Below are positions 1 through 13,600 of a stretch of DNA of 64,000 nt, piece after piece. The DNA is taken from the NCBI RefSeq assembly GCF_963678635.1, contig NC_087067.1, positions 45,017,629 through 45,081,628 on the forward strand, written 5' to 3'. The position numbers and the translations under genes were made by a program. How positions within the stretch are numbered: the stretch's first letter is position 1; each line of letters opens with the position of its first letter. Below the pieces are notes generated by a model. It was not told the origin of the DNA, made no database searches, and saw nothing but the letters and a program-made list of their open reading frames with translations. The DNA comes from Symsagittifera roscoffensis. Its lineage: Eukaryota > Xenacoelomorpha > Acoela > Convolutidae.

Positions 1-3000
1 TTTTGTCACAGCATAGTTCAACCAGCGTTTTGAATGTTGGTTGATCTTAAGTTAGCAACGTTTTCGGTCCTTTGTTTATTTTTCGGCAAAATGAGCTTCG
101 GAATGAGGTTTTGTCTCGGTTATTTCACATGGTCAGAAATGGTCAGTCTCAATATCAGACCATTTCACAGTTAACTTCCAATTAAAGCTAGGCACTGAAT
201 ACCGCATCCAGGCTTCTATTTCCTGGGCTTCGTGGGACTAAAGTTTCTTCGACTTACATTCGAGTAATTTATTTAAATATCTTAGTTTTCCAATCAACTC
301 TAGAAGAGAACTTATTGTGCTGGTATATACTATTATTAGATGCCATTGCTAGTTTTCCAATCAAATCTAGAGCCGAATTCATTGTGCTGGTATAAACTAT
401 TATCATATGCCCTTGCTACTGAAATTTGTAATTTCATTGGAGGACCCTTTGAACAAGCTCGAAAACTCATCAAACCCAAAATTCAATATTCTTGAAGCCA
501 CTTGGCCGATGTAATTTTGTCACAGCATAGTTCAACCAGCGACTTGAATGTTGGTTGATCTTAAGTTAGCAATGTTTTCGGTCCTTTGTTTATTTTTCGG
601 CGAAATGAGCTTCGGAATGAGGTTTTGTCTCGGCTATTTCACATGGTCAGAAATGGTCAGTCTCAAAATCGGACAATTTCACAGTTAACTTCCAATTAAA
701 GCTAGGCACTGAGTACCGCATCCAGGCTTCTATTTCCTGGGCTTCGTGGGACTAAAGTTTCTTCGACGTACATTCGAGTAATTTATTTAATTATCTTAGT
801 TTTCCAATCAACTCTAGAAGAGAATTTATTGTGCTGGTATAAAATATTATTAGATGCCAGTGCTAGTTTTCCAATCAACTCTAGAGGCGAATTCATTGTG
901 CTGGTATAAACTATTATCAGATGCCATTGCTACTGAAATTTGTAATTTCATTGGAGGATCCTTTGAACAAGCTCGAAAACTCCTCAGACCCAAAATTCAA
1001 TATTCTTGAAAACACTTGGCCGATGTAATTTTGTCACAGCATAGCTCAACCAGCGAGTTGAATGTTGGTTGATCTTTAGTTAGCAATGTTTTCGGTCCTT
1101 TGTTTATTTTTCGGCGAAATGAGCTTCGGAATGAGCTTTTGTCTCGGCTATTTCACATGTTCAGAAATGGTCAGTCTCAAAATCGGACCGTTTCACAGTT
1201 AAATTCCAATTAAAGCTAGGCACTGAGTACCGCATCCAGGCTTCTATTTCCTGGGCTTCGTGGGACTAAAGTTTCTTCGACTTACATTCGAGTAATTTAC
1301 TTAACTATCTTAGTTTTCCAATCAACTCTAGAAGAGAAATTATTGTGCTGGTATAAACTATTATTGGATGTCATTGCTAGTTTTCCAATCAACTCTAGAG
1401 GCGAATTCATTTTGCTGGTATAAACTATTATCAGATGCCATTGCTACTGAAATTTTTCATTAGAGGACCCTTTGAACAAGCTCGAAAACTCCTTAAACTC
1501 AAAATTCAATATTCCTGAAGCCACTTGGCGGGTGTAATTTTGTCACAGCATAGTTCAACAAGCGACTTGAATGTTAGTGATCTTTAGTTAGCAATGTTCT
1601 CGGTCCTTTGTTAAATTTTGTGCGAAATGAGCTTCGGAATGAGCTTTTGTCTCGGCTATTTCACATGGTCAGAAATGGTCAGTCTCAATATCGGACCATT
1701 TCATAGTTAATTTCCAATTAAAGCTAGGCACTGAGTACCGCATCCAGGCTTCTATTTCCTCGGCTTCGTGGGACTAAAAATTCTTCGACTTAAATTCGAG
1801 TAATTTATTTAAATATCTTAGTTTTCCAATCAACTCTAGAAGAGAAGTTCTTGTGCTGGTACAAATTATTATTGGATGCCATTGCTAGTTTTCCAATCAA
1901 CTCTAGAGGCGAATTCATTGTGCCGGTATAAACTGATATTAGATGCCATTGCTACTGAATTTTGTAATTTCATTGGATGACCCTTTGAACAAGCTCGAAA
2001 ACCCCTCAAACACAAAATTCAATATTCTTGAAGCCACTTGACGGGTGGAATTTTGTCACAGCATAGTTGAACAAGCGACCTGAAAATTAGATGATCTTTA
2101 GTTAGCTATGTTTTCGGTCATTTATTTATTTTTCGGCGAAATGAGCTTTGGAATGAGCTTTTGTCTCGGCTATTTCACATGGCCAGAAATGGTCAGTCTC
2201 AATATCGGACCATTTCACAGTTAACTTCCAATTAAAGCTAGGTACTGAGTACCGAATCCAGGCTTCTATTTCCTGGGCTTCGTGCAACTAAAGTTTCTTC
2301 AACTTACATTCGAGTAATTTATTTATTTATCTTACATTTCCAATCAACTCTAGAAAAGAATTCATTGTGCCGGTATAAATTATTATTAGATGCCATTGCT
2401 ACTGAATTTTGTAATTGCATTGGATGACCCTTTGAACAAGCTCGAAAAGTCCTCAAACACAAAATTCAATATTCTTGAAGCCACTTGGCCTGTAATTTTG
2501 TCACAGCATAGTTCAACCAGCGACTTGAATGTTGGTTGCTCTTTAGTTAGCAAAGTTTTCGGTCCTTTGTTTATTTTTCGGCTAAATGAGCTTCGGAATG
2601 AGCTTTTGTCTAGGCTATTTCACATGGTCAGAAACGGTCAGTCTCAATATCGGACCATTTCACAGTTAACTTCCAATTAAAACTAGGCACAGAGTACCGC
2701 ACCTAGGCTTCTATTTCCTGGGCTTCGTGGGACTTAAGTTTCTTCGACTTACATTCTAGTAATTTATTTAATTAACTTAGTTTTCCAATCAACTCTAGAA
2801 GAGAATTTATTGTGCTGGTATAAACTATTATTAGATGTCATTGCTAGTTTTCCAATCAACTCTAGAGGCGAATTCATTTTGCTGGTATAAACTATTATCA
2901 GATGCCATTGCTACTGAAATTTTTCATTAGAGGACCCTTTGAACAAGCTCGAAAACTCCTTAAACTCAAAATTCAATATTCCTGAAGCCACTTGGCGGGT

Positions 3001-5040
3001 GTAATTTTGTCACAGCATAGTTCAACAAGCGACTTGAATGTTAGTGATCTTTAGTTAGCAATGTTCTCGGTCCTTTGTTAAATTTTGTGCGAAATGAGCT
3101 TCGGAATGAGCTTTTGTCTCGGCTATTTCACATGGTCAGAAATGGTCAGTCTCAATATCGGACCATTTCATAGTTAATTTCCAATTAAAGCTAGGCACTG
3201 AGTACCGCATCCAGGCTTCTATTTCCTGGGCTTCGTGGGACTAAAAATTCTTCGACTTAAATTCGAGTAATTTATTTAACTATCTTAGTTTTCCAATCAA
3301 CTCTAGAAGAGAAGTTCTTGTGCTGGTACAAATTATTATTGGATGCCATTGCTAGTTTTCCAATCAACTCTAGAGGCGAATTCATTGTGCCGGTATAAAC
3401 TGATATTAGATGCCATTGCTACTGAATTTTGTAATTTCATTGGATGACCCTTTGAACAAGCTCGAAAACCCCTCAAACACAAAATTCAATATTCTTGAAG
3501 CCACTTGACGGGTGGAATTTTGTCACAGCATAGTTGAACAAGCGACCTGAAAATTAGATGATCTTTAGTTAGCTATGTTTTCGGTCATTTATTTATTTTT
3601 CGGCGAAATGAGCTTTGGAATGAGCTTTTGTCTCGGCTATTTCACATGGCCAGAAATGGTCAGTCTCAATATCGGACCATTTCACAGTTAACTTCCAATT
3701 AAAGCTAGGTACTGAGTACCGAATCCAGGCTTCTATTTCCTGGGCTTCGTGCAACTAAAGTTTCTTCAACTTACATTCGAGTAATTTATTTATTTATCTT
3801 ACATTTCCAATCAACTCTAGAAAAGAATTCATTGTGCCGGTATAAATTATTATTAGATGCCATTGCTACTGAATTTTGTAATTGCATTGGATGACCCTTT
3901 GAACAAGCTCGAAAAGTCCTCAAACACAAAATTCAATATTCTTGAAGCCACTTGGCCTGTAATTTTGTCACAGCATAGTTCAACCAGCGACTTGAATGTT
4001 GGTTGCTCTTTAGTTAGCAAAGTTTTCGGTCCTTTGTTTATTTTTCGGCTAAATGAGCTTCGGAATGAGCTTTTGTCTCGGCTATTTCACATGGTCAGAA
4101 ACGGTCAGTCTCAATATCGGACCATTTCACAGTTAACTTCCAATTAAAACTAGGCACAGAGTACCGCACCTAGGCTTCTATTTCCTGGGCTTCGTGGGAC
4201 TTAAGTTTCTTCGACTTACATTCTAGTAATTTATTTAATTAACTTAGTTTTCCAATCAACTCTAGAAGAGAATTTATTGTGCTGGTATAAACTATTATTA
4301 GATGCCATTGCTAGTTTTCCAATCAACTCTAGAGGCGAATTCATTGTGCCGGTATAAACTATTATTAGATGCCATTGCTACTGAATTTTGTTATTTCATT
4401 GGATGACCCTTTGAACAAGCTCGAAAACTCCTCAAACACAAAAAATTCTTGAAGCCACTTGGCGGGTGTAATTTTGTCACAGCATAGTTCAACAGGCGAC
4501 TTGAAAATTAGTTGATCTTTTGTTAGCTATGTTTTCGGTCCTTTGTTTATTTTTCGACGAAATGAGCTTCGAAATGAGCTTTTGTCTCGGCTATTTCACA
4601 TGGTCAGAAACGGTCAGTCTCAATATCGGACCATTTCACAGTTAACTTCCAATTAAAACTAGGCACTGAGTACCGCATTCAGGCTTCTTTTTCCTGGGCT
4701 TCGTGGGACTAAAGTTTCTTCGACTTACATTCGAGTAATTTAATTAATTATCTTAGTTTTCCAATCAACTCCAGAAGAGAATTTATTGTGCTGGTATAAA
4801 CTATTATTAGATGCCATTGCTAGTTTTCCAATCAACTCTAGAGACGAATTCATTGTGCCGGTATTAACTATTATTAGATGCCATTGCTACTGAATTTTGT
4901 AATTTCATTGGATGACCCTTTAAACAAGCTCGAAAACTCCTCAAACACAAAATTCAATATTCTTGAAGCCACTTGGCGGGTGTAATTTTGTCACAGCATA
5001 GTTCAACAAGCGACTTGAAAATTAGTTGATCTTTGTTAGC
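1..5040. repeat. Satellite array, ~510-bp unit with internal 68-bp subrepeat
   Basis: A recurring anchor, TTTTGTCACAGCATAGTT, begins at about 1, 514, 1029, 1538, 2051, 2496, 3005, 3518, 3963, 4472 and 4985, giving periods of 509-515 bp, except two units of 445 bp. The short units lack one copy of an internal subrepeat of about 68 bp that contains TTCCAATCAACTCTAGA and normally occurs twice per unit (for example near 284 and 353). The array runs off the left window edge and ends abruptly near 5040. The short open frames inside it are by-products of the repeat and do not look like genes. Confidence 0.95.
1369..4302. repeat. Higher-order duplication, two 1467-bp blocks
   Basis: Positions 1369-2835 and 2836-4302 are nearly identical at an offset of 1467 bp, that is three satellite monomers (513+445+509). 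I see only a handful of differences, for example at 1758/3225 and 2608/4075. Neighbouring monomers differ from each other far more. This is therefore a recent block duplication by unequal exchange, or an assembly duplication, laid over an older monomeric array. Confidence 0.85.
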
Positions 5041-5866
5041 TCGATTTCCATTTCCAAACGAATGACCGAAAACAATTTTTCGAGCGGCAACAAATTTTGT
5101 GTCGAAACCTGTTGAGCCGAAAACAAATCTGTTGTCATAAAACTTTTTGCTCGAATATATTTCGGATAAATTTTGCTCTCGAAATTACGCAAAATATGTT
5201 GACTAAAACCATATAACATTAACTGCAACTGTTCGAATAGTTTAAAAAAACTAAAAAAAAAAAGAAATAACTCGAAATCAGACATGGTAAAGTTACAAAT
5301 TTGTTAAGTTTCAGTTATAGAAAAAACTGTTTAAACTGAAAAAAAACATGCTTTAAAAAGTAAAATCAATAAAAAACTTACCAGATAAAAAAAATGGCGT
5401 TCAAAAAAACGGAAAATAAACCGACAAACTAGGAAGTTAATCAAACACGAAAAAAGTTGAATTTTTTTGAAAAGATAGTTACAACCTGAAACGGACTTGA
5501 ACTAATTACGAAAACTGAACAATAATTACGAAAACTGAACAATATTATGGCCACAAGAAGAAGACCGGCAAGTCATTGGACCGTTTTTGACTAACTTAAT
5601 TTTCGTGCCCTATTACAATTCATCTACTCTGAGAAGTAACTTCTTCTTTCTGAGAATAGCTGAATTGGCGATGTCACAATTTCTCCAGTTTGCGCAATTC
5701 TGTGAGAAAATTTATGCTAACATTTAGTACACTGTTGCAAAAGCCACACCGATCGCATAAAAATAGAGACAAACTCGTTGAACAAAAAAAAAATTATAAC
5801 AAAATTTATAACACGTTTTTTTTTCAAATTTAACAAAAACTAAGGTTTAAATAGCAAGTACTGCGA
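5041..5866. other. AT-rich intergenic stretch, no gene seen
   Basis: Low-complexity A/T-rich sequence between the satellite and the first coding region. A minus-strand open frame at 5022-5285 starts in the satellite edge and is rich in Phe/Leu from poly-A. I see no conserved motif or splice pattern supporting it. Confidence 0.5.
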
Positions 5867-6385
5867 CTACTCAGGAAAAGGGGCTTTGGCCTGATCAGTT
5901 TTGAAGTTATACTTTTTGAACAAATACCAAACTCTTTTGTTCATCAAACGCACTTCTTTTGTAGTCAGTTGACCTTTCAGAGCTTTTCGCTTTTTCAGCA
6001 CTCTTTTCAGCTCGTTTTCCCCGCCTGCATTTTTAACCCAATACGGAGCACTAATATTTTTCCTCAAATCATACTCGTCGTCAGAGAGAACATCAAAAAA
6101 ATCTTTGGATCCCTCGTTTTTGTTCTCTTTTGAAAACGGGTTTTCGTTATTTTTTTCTTCCGTAAGTTTCAAATCAATTGGAGGTTTAATGTGGTCTCGA
6201 ATAGGTTCTGGTAGTTTGGTGTATTTGCCTTCCTTTCCAACCCCCTCTGTGATTCTAGGCTCTTCTAAATCTCCATGTCTGAACCCAATTCCGATTACCT
6301 TCCAACGGGTGAAAAAATGAGTCACTAAGGGCCGTACCGAACATCTGTGACTCTGATAGCAGGCAAACGCTAAATTTTGAAGCAT
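5867..6385 (-). CDS. Unrecognised 172-aa protein, possibly mitochondrial
   Basis: An uninterrupted ATG-started frame of 172 codons. I do not recognise the family. The first 40 residues contain several Arg/Lys/His and no acidic residue before residue 40, which would suit a mitochondrial presequence (inference). The middle is charged and Lys/Glu/Asn-rich with an acidic DVLSDDEYDLR patch. The C-terminal 50 residues are strongly basic (KKRKALKGQ, RLMNKRVWYLFKKY), as in small ribosomal or assembly-factor proteins. A TTTCAG acceptor-like site lies about 20 nt upstream of the ATG, as for the other genes here, and the frame follows RECQL4 on the same strand about 500 bp downstream. Both features argue for a real gene. 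Confidence 0.6.
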   Translation of the reverse strand: MLQNLAFACYQSHRCSVRPLVTHFFTRWKVIGIGFRHGDLEEPRITEGVGKEGKYTKLPEPIRDHIKPPIDLKLTEEKNNENPFSKENKNEGSKDFFDVLSDDEYDLRKNISAPYWVKNAGGENELKRVLKKRKALKGQLTTKEVRLMNKRVWYLFKKYNFKTDQAKAPFPE

Positions 6386-6881
6386 GATATGAAAACCAAT
6401 TCAGAACTGAAATAATTTTCAAAACCTACAGGACAGGAATGCGTCGAAATAAATTCAATTCAAGTAAAATTCTCAGACCCGCACACTCCAAGCGATATAC
6501 TTAAACTTACTAATTTCCTTATCACTCTGAAAAGCAAAATTCTCGAGCTAAACCTACTCAGAACTGAAATTTTTTAGACTCTGTTTTCAATGCCAATGTC
6601 AACTGATGGAATTACTATTCCATAGCTACGATAGATTTCGTCGATCCTTTATGGCTTTCCTTTAGGATACCATTTTGATACCAAGTGTGGAAACAACTCC
6701 AGCTTAGAACATAGTTCTACATAGAATGATAACATAGTTCTACATAGAATGATAGGGATTGACAACTTTTATTCAACCATTTGGTTTTCACATAACTCAG
6801 AAAATTGTGATGTCAGTATTCTAACTTTAAATTCGATAAAAACAAAAATCAAATGAAAGTTACACAAAACAAAAACAATTT
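6386..6881. other. Intergenic spacer between RECQL4 and the 172-aa gene
   Basis: AT-rich sequence with no coding frame. A short direct repeat (ACATAGTTCTACATAGAATGAT, in part) occurs twice around 6712-6752. The minus-strand acceptor-like TTTCAG near 6405 probably belongs to the downstream gene. Confidence 0.5.
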
Positions 6882-9800
6882 TCAGCTTTTCAAGACTTCG
6901 TTATTGCAAATTTTGAGCAAAGATTTGAAACTACAATTTACAAACGACTTCCAAAATTTACCCACAGTACACCAAGTATGAGCTGGAAACATGGGGGAGT
7001 CCATGCCTTGTAGAATCCTGCAAATCGCCAGACCTGATAGTTCCATATCATGATACAGAGAGATAAAGGTCCTTACTTTTTGCCTGGCAACATACTCGTC
7101 CTTTTCGACCAAAGCTACTTTTTCGGCTACATAAGCATTCGTCGAAGTTTCCACTGTCTCGAAATAACTCAAAACTTTCTCTGCGATATCCGAATTGACT
7201 TTTGGGTCAATAAGCAGCTCATCGTCTTCCGGGAAACAAGAAAATACTGATTTCTCTGCCACAGGCATCAGAAGCTCATTAAACAGAAAATGGAGACTTC
7301 TGATCTTCGAGTTTTCATGGTACTTAGTTTGATCTAACAAAAACTCAGTCAAAATTTCGCTTTGATTCAACTCGCAAAATGGAGACTTCTGATCTTCGAG
7401 TTTTCATGGTACTTAGTTTGATCTAACAAAAACTCAGTCAAAATTTCGCTTTGATTCAACTCGCAACATCGCAATTTTAAAACTGCGCTTTTGGCTGTCA
7501 GTGATATTTTGACTCCCATGTTTTTAGTTTGACTCACGAAAATCGACCTCGCTATTTTCTCATATGGTGCATTTAAAAAATTAGCAACAGTCGAAACTTT
7601 GAAGCTCAATTTGTTTCCGTCTCTTGTGGCGCCACGTCCAGATTCGGTCAACTTCAAAGCAACTTTGAAAACTGGAAAATCGTCCACGAAACTTTTCGGC
7701 AAATTGAACCCATTATAGAAGAACGCTGAACAGAAATCATTAGCTATTTTCTCAATGACCAGAGGCTTCGATTTATGAGTTTCAAGATATGAAATCATGG
7801 TCAACAGCGTTTCTTCTTTTACATCTAAAGACGCCGCCATTGAAAGGTCAACGGCAGCGTAATGATAATGATCTTCATTAGGTATTCCAACATGTTCACA
7901 GTTTATAAATTCTAAATCGTGGAAAACATTTGCGGCAACTTTCCGAATTGTCGATGGTTCTACAAAGGAGCTGTAAACATGTCTTTCCTGCTCATATAAA
8001 TCAGCCATCGAGTCTTTGTTCAAAAATGTGTGACAAAACGCTACTTCGTTTGAGTTACGCCCAGCTCTTCCGATTTCTTGAACAAAGCTTTCTACGCTTC
8101 CTGATATGTTGTAGTGAATCACAGCTCGAATATTCCACTTATTGAGCCCCATGCCAAATGCTACCGTAGCTGAAACTATTTTTAAACTTTCGTTCATGAA
8201 CTTTTTCTGAATCTGAGCTCGTTCTGAAGACGATTTTCCAGCGTGGTAACTCTCTGCTAAATCTTGCATTCCGAAAACAGTTCGTATATGCGCTGCTACT
8301 GCGTCACAGTCGTTCCGTTTCGTACAGTAAATCAAAACTGTCGAGAAACTCTTGAAGGGTTCTTTTTCGAGCAAATCGACCAATGATTGCAGTCTATGAG
8401 TGTCACTTGACGCACTGATTCTCAGATTCTTTGGGATCCTAACATCGTAGAACATTTGACTTTCCGTGATCTCAAGTAACCTTCCCATATCAATTTCAGT
8501 TTGTTTAGATGCAGTTGCGGTGATTCCCAGAAAACACTGAATTTCCCAATGCTCTTTTAGAGTACTGCAAAGTCTGAAGTAAGAAGGTCTAAAGTTATGC
8601 GACCATTGAGATATGCAGTGTACTTCGTCAATACATGCGAAGCTTATAGAAGGAAAGTTCTCCATTTGACGCAATACAAAACCTTCAACAATAGTTTCTG
8701 GGGAGACAAAAAGAACCGCTATTTTATTTTCAGCTAACTCCTTTAAGACATTATTTCTCTTCGATTCCGTTAGCGACGAATGATAACAAGCGGCTTTTAG
8801 ACCTCTCGGGCAGTTTTTAACTTGATCATCCATCAGTGAAATTAACGGTGAAACTACAAGTGTCAAGGTTTTGAATTTTTTAAACAACATCAAAGCTGGC
8901 AATTGGTAACATAGAGATTTACCACTTCCCGTCGGTTTAACAACAAGCGATGATTTTCCCCGAACTATTTGCTTAATGCAATCAAGCTGCCATTTTTGCA
9001 GATTCTGTATTTTGAATATCTTTAGAGCTCCCGGCAACATCTCCAGGAACTCATCATCGTCCAATGTGAACTTTTCAGATCTAATACATGACTGAGTAGC
9101 ATCGTTCACAAATTTGGGAACAATATTTAAAACTGCTTCTTTAACATAGCTCATAACGTCTGGTAAGCTCACAGCTTCGAAGGATTTGGGCGCCTCCGAG
9201 CTAGTTTTCCAGGAGCTGCGGTTTCCGTTTTTGCTCATATTAGCCATATACGAGTTTTCTTTTCTACTTTTAAATCTCTGAAACTGTTTGTGTTTAAATT
9301 TTTTCCGATTAAGAGCGAACTTGCTATTGCCTTTTACGAACGTTTTCTGCTTCATATTGAGTTTCACAAAGTTATCACATTTCATGTTGCTACTTTGAGC
9401 CGTTGCCTTTGAAGAACTTGATAACTGCTGAGAAGCTGAGCATTTTTGAGACATTGTCGAATTCTGGGAATTAGATTTCTGCAACATTGACACCTTACGA
9501 GAATCGGTTAAAGCAGTTTTTTCAATTATCCTTACTTGATTATCCTGCTCAGGGCTATTAGCACAACTCGATTTGAATTCAGTTTGCTTGTTAATACCTT
9601 GTGAAAATTCAGATAGATTTTCCGATTTGTGGTCGAGTCGTTCATTCGGTTGACCGGAGACTTCAGAAGTACCAATCGCGGTTTTTTCATCATTTTCAAG
9701 GTTCGAAGAACTCGAACCTGGAGGCGCCATGTCAGACCATTGCGGATCTTTGGAAGGAGAAAACTCGACGCTGTTTATCACTCCGCTTAAATTCCTTTTT

Positions 9801-10302
9801 AATAAACCAGAAGCTTCAATACGAGGAGCCAACTTCGTGTGCTTCTTAATGGGCGAACTCGATATCAATTTGTTTTCAATTTGATTTAGAACAAGATCTT
9901 TTGAATTCGTGCAAGATTCCGAACTATTCTTCGAACTCTCGGTATTTCCTCTTCCCGAGGAGGGTTCTTTCTGCTCTGGAATGCAACAGCTAAATTCTGT
10001 ATTTTGAGATCTACTAACGGCAAGATTCGATGAACCAAAATTTTCTTCTGTGGCAACTTTCCTTTTCTTTGAAAATGGATCGAAAGACTCTAACACAGAA
10101 GTTGTTGGTCTTGAATCGTCATTACAACTTGTTTCTAGGTTTCGCTTTAGTCTTTTGATCGAGTATGATTTAGTAACTGTTTTCGAAGCTAATATTTTGG
10201 GATAAGTGAACTTCTGTTTGACCGTTGTCGGCTCGCTTCGGCGCAGCAAACTGTCGTCCCAAGCATTATTCATGTTTCTCGGATATTTAGGTAATACATT
10301 AT
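6882..10302 (-). CDS. RECQL4: RecQ-type DNA helicase, RECQL4 orthologue (frame broken near C-terminus)
   Basis: ATP-dependent 3'-5' DNA helicase of the RECQL4 family, which acts in replication initiation and genome stability in nucleus and mitochondria (family knowledge). Visible along the protein: a Ser-rich N-terminus; the RECQL4-specific basic patch NFVKLNMKQKTFVKG; Walker A PTGSGKSLCYQLP (about 8925); motif II DEVH with CISQWSHNFRP (about 8625); motif VI EIGRAGRN (about 8060); and the RECQL4 C-terminal signature ending in a GMDSP...FWKSF region (6890-7080). The frame opens at a CAG acceptor (exon edge 10302); the first in-frame ATG is 10273. The Sld2-like N-terminus is not convincingly visible and may be in an unseen exon. 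The frame stops at about 7367 and resumes in another frame because of an 89-bp tandem duplication at 7287-7466. Confidence 0.93.
7287..7466. repeat. 89-bp tandem duplication inside RECQL4
   Basis: The sequence starting AAAATGGAGACTTCTGATC is present twice with an exact 89-bp offset (7287-7377 and 7376-7466) and no differences that I can find. Because 89 is not a multiple of three, it shifts the frame. The same peptide (NQSEILTEFLLDQTKYHE) is encoded once at the end of the upstream frame and again at the start of the downstream one. Removing one copy would leave the gene open. It is either a very recent mutation or an assembly error. Confidence 0.95.
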
Positions 10303-10627
10303 CTGAAATTATATAACTACAATAACTTATAATGCGACTGGGCAAACAGCGTTTTACAGCTCGCTCAAAATCAGAAATTAAATCATACACATCAATGATG
10401 CAATATCAAGTAGGCAAAATAAATTAACAACTTGTTGTTTTTTTTTGTTTCAAACTCGAGTTTTCAATCCCCGGTCTTAGACTCTTTTTTGATCAAACGC
10501 GTCTTCTCTTCAAATCTCGACGACTCATTTTCGCATGATATTTGCTTGGATATCTCAACAATTTGAACTGCTTTAAAAGGTACACCAATTCAATCTACAC
10601 CGAACGCGAAGATTGTGATCATCGGAT

Positions 10628-13600
10628 TCAATGTGGCTTTTCATAATCCATCAAAGTATACTTCACAGTAGGCTGTAAGGCACCAATAGTATCAATTCCA
10701 TTGTTCTCATGTACCAGTCGACACAGGAGTAACTTCTTCCCAACCGAGTGAGACACTCGGATCTGAAACAAAATCACGATGAACAAATTGACCACAAACA
10801 AATTGACGAACAAAATGACGAAAAACAAAATGCTGATATAAAAAAAGCTTTAATCCAAATCAACCCGTGAATAAAGATAGTGAGTTGCTGTGAAATTAGC
10901 ACAGAATGCTCTGCCTCCATGACTTAGAGAAAAAATTGTGAAATGTTTTGTTGATTTGTTTTTGTAAGGGTTGATCAAATTAGGTCAAAAACGGCAGACA
11001 GAAAAGTAATATACTGCAATAGAATAGAATTCAATTTTTTCGGTGAAAACAAGTTTTGTTAAATTCGTCTGAAATTCGAAAAAAAACGGATTTTCTCGAC
11101 ACCGAGAAACTTTTTACGAGCTAAATTAAAACTGAAAGAGCTTACTGATATCCCTACGATCTTTCCTTGAGGTCGTCAAAATCGAAAAGAAAAAACACAC
11201 TAGTGGTCGGAGCAATAACAGTTGTCGGGGGTTTAACTTGATACCACACTAAATCACATACCAGCTTTAATTGAGATATCTGAATTCGCATATAAAATGC
11301 GCAGATTCCATACTTAACTCCCAGCCTTGCATTAAGAGTGGTAAAAAATAACAAGTACAGAAACATTCATACCCAACTAAAAGATTTCGACTTTTTTAAA
11401 TCTTCTGTGACGTCTCTGTTTTGGTTCCAAGTTTTCCCCAAAACATAAGAACCAGTAATATTTTCAAAAAACTTCAAAACAATGGTCCCATCGTGGTTAT
11501 TAAATTGCATTCATCGCACAGGGGCATGGCGAGTACAGTATTTGCAACGTTTGAAAAATTTCGAAGAACAATTTTGGTTTTTTCATTATATATTTCCCAT
11601 ACTTTATTTCACACAGATACGAAGCTGAACTATGAAAACTTGAGAAATGAACAACAGCGAAAAGATCTTGAAATTCTAAAAAAAAAACAAATATTAGAAA
11701 AACTGGAATCAAACAACAGACTTCCTTGCTACTAGCCAAATACTTTGACCTCTAAAACACGGTAGCCTGAAATACTTTCCCACATGACTCGATAGTCAAC
11801 TCAACGCAATAATAAATGTGCTCATTATGCAGATGAATACCTTGTACAATTTGAAAAGGCCCTCAATCACCTTTACGTCCTCTGAGAAAAAATATATTCA
11901 TCTTTACTTCCTCACAACAAAACCGTTGGCACTTAAACACCCTTATCATTCCGCAAAACTGGTGTACCTCAAAGAGGTGTCGGCACGCCCATCCTTTCTA
12001 ATATTAACATGTCACCAATGTCCCTACCACCTGTCAATAACATCATAATAACAACATATGCAGATGATGTTCCTATTACAACCACCAGCTCGAAGACCTC
12101 GAAATGTGAAAAAAATACAAACTTATGTAATTGATGTACGCAAATGGCTTGAAAAACGAAAATCAATACTTTCAGCAGACAAAACATCAGCGACTATCAT
12201 GACCACATGAAAAAAAGAAAAACTCAAACCAGTGTCATTGTCCAAACTAATCCACCAACCACCAGGCCAAAACTCAAAACTTTTTGAGTGACAAGAAAAC
12301 CACCTCACATTCGCTGAACACAGTGATAAACCAGCTCAAAAACAATCATTGACTGAAAAAATTCTCTGGAACAAGCTGGGAATGCAGCACAGAAACACCA
12401 AGGATTACTTATACGGCCAATGGGAGTAAGGTTCTGAATTACACAGCCCTGCCCCCTGTCTGCTGACTCTCAGTGGATGAAAGTAGTTGCAAAGATATAC
12501 AAACTCAGCACTTTTAAACGCCCCAATTGGACACATTATTAGTGAAACTCAAATGCTTCGGCCATCAACTGGCTGCCATCAACCGCAGTGGTGTGACCAA
12601 CACACATCCAAGCATCAATCAAGATCGAGGTTTATCGAAGAAAACTTGCCGAAAAAAACTATGATTAAATCAAAAACACCTTGATGAAGATAATCACATT
12701 CCACCAGACCAATACAAACTCCCATTAAGACAATACACACTGATGAGATATACAATTTTCTAAAACAGCCTTCTAATTTGACGGGTTGTCACACTCTTAG
12801 ATGCAAGCTTCGGAAGAAATAACCTAGCATTACTTTTATGGCCAATAGGTGTACAGTTCTCAATTATGCAGCCCTGTTCTCGGTCTGCTGACCCTCAGTA
12901 AGTGAGTGTCGATGCAAGGATAAACAAACTCGACAAAAACAGCTTTTTAAATCGACCACAATTGAACACTTTTCTAGCGAAACTCAAATGCTTTCCGTAA
13001 AGGATCACCATGGAATGTTAAGTAAGCATTTTCTAACTGGCTGTCATCAACCACAGTGGTGCGACCAACGCATAACCAAGCATCATTCAAGATCGAGACT
13101 TATCAAAAGAATTCTTGCCAAAAAATACTATGATGAAATCAAAAACACCTTGATGAAGATGATCACATTACACCAAACCAAAACAAAGTCTCACCTAAGA
13201 CAAAACGGGTTAATTTGACGGGCTCTAAATTCTAGAAAAAAGGTTCGGAAGAAAACAGCCTTCCCAGAACTTCACGACGCAATCATGTTCAACGGCTTTA
13301 TCCCGAGATTAGACAGGAACATCAAAAACAAATGCTCAAACTATACCACTAGTCAACATAATTTACACCGCCTCTTTGACTGTCCTTGAAAGCCAACCAC
13401 ATCAAAATTGTCGACCTGCGGGACAACCGCGCTGGAGCCAAAAATATGGCTCAACTTTAAAACAGATAGGGCGTTCTTCGTTACAAACTCAGTGCCACAG
13501 GTACTGTTTGAAGGAAGAGAAAAATCTCGAATCAGTCAGCACAAGAAATACAGGGAAAAGCAGTACTGGAAATAAACAATAAAAGTCGATTTGGACATCT

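Noticed and set aside
2390..4147. Two identical 96-aa open frames in the satellite
   Set aside because: They lie at a 1467-bp offset within tandem repeat monomers, and equivalent monomers lack the frame. By-product of the repeat.
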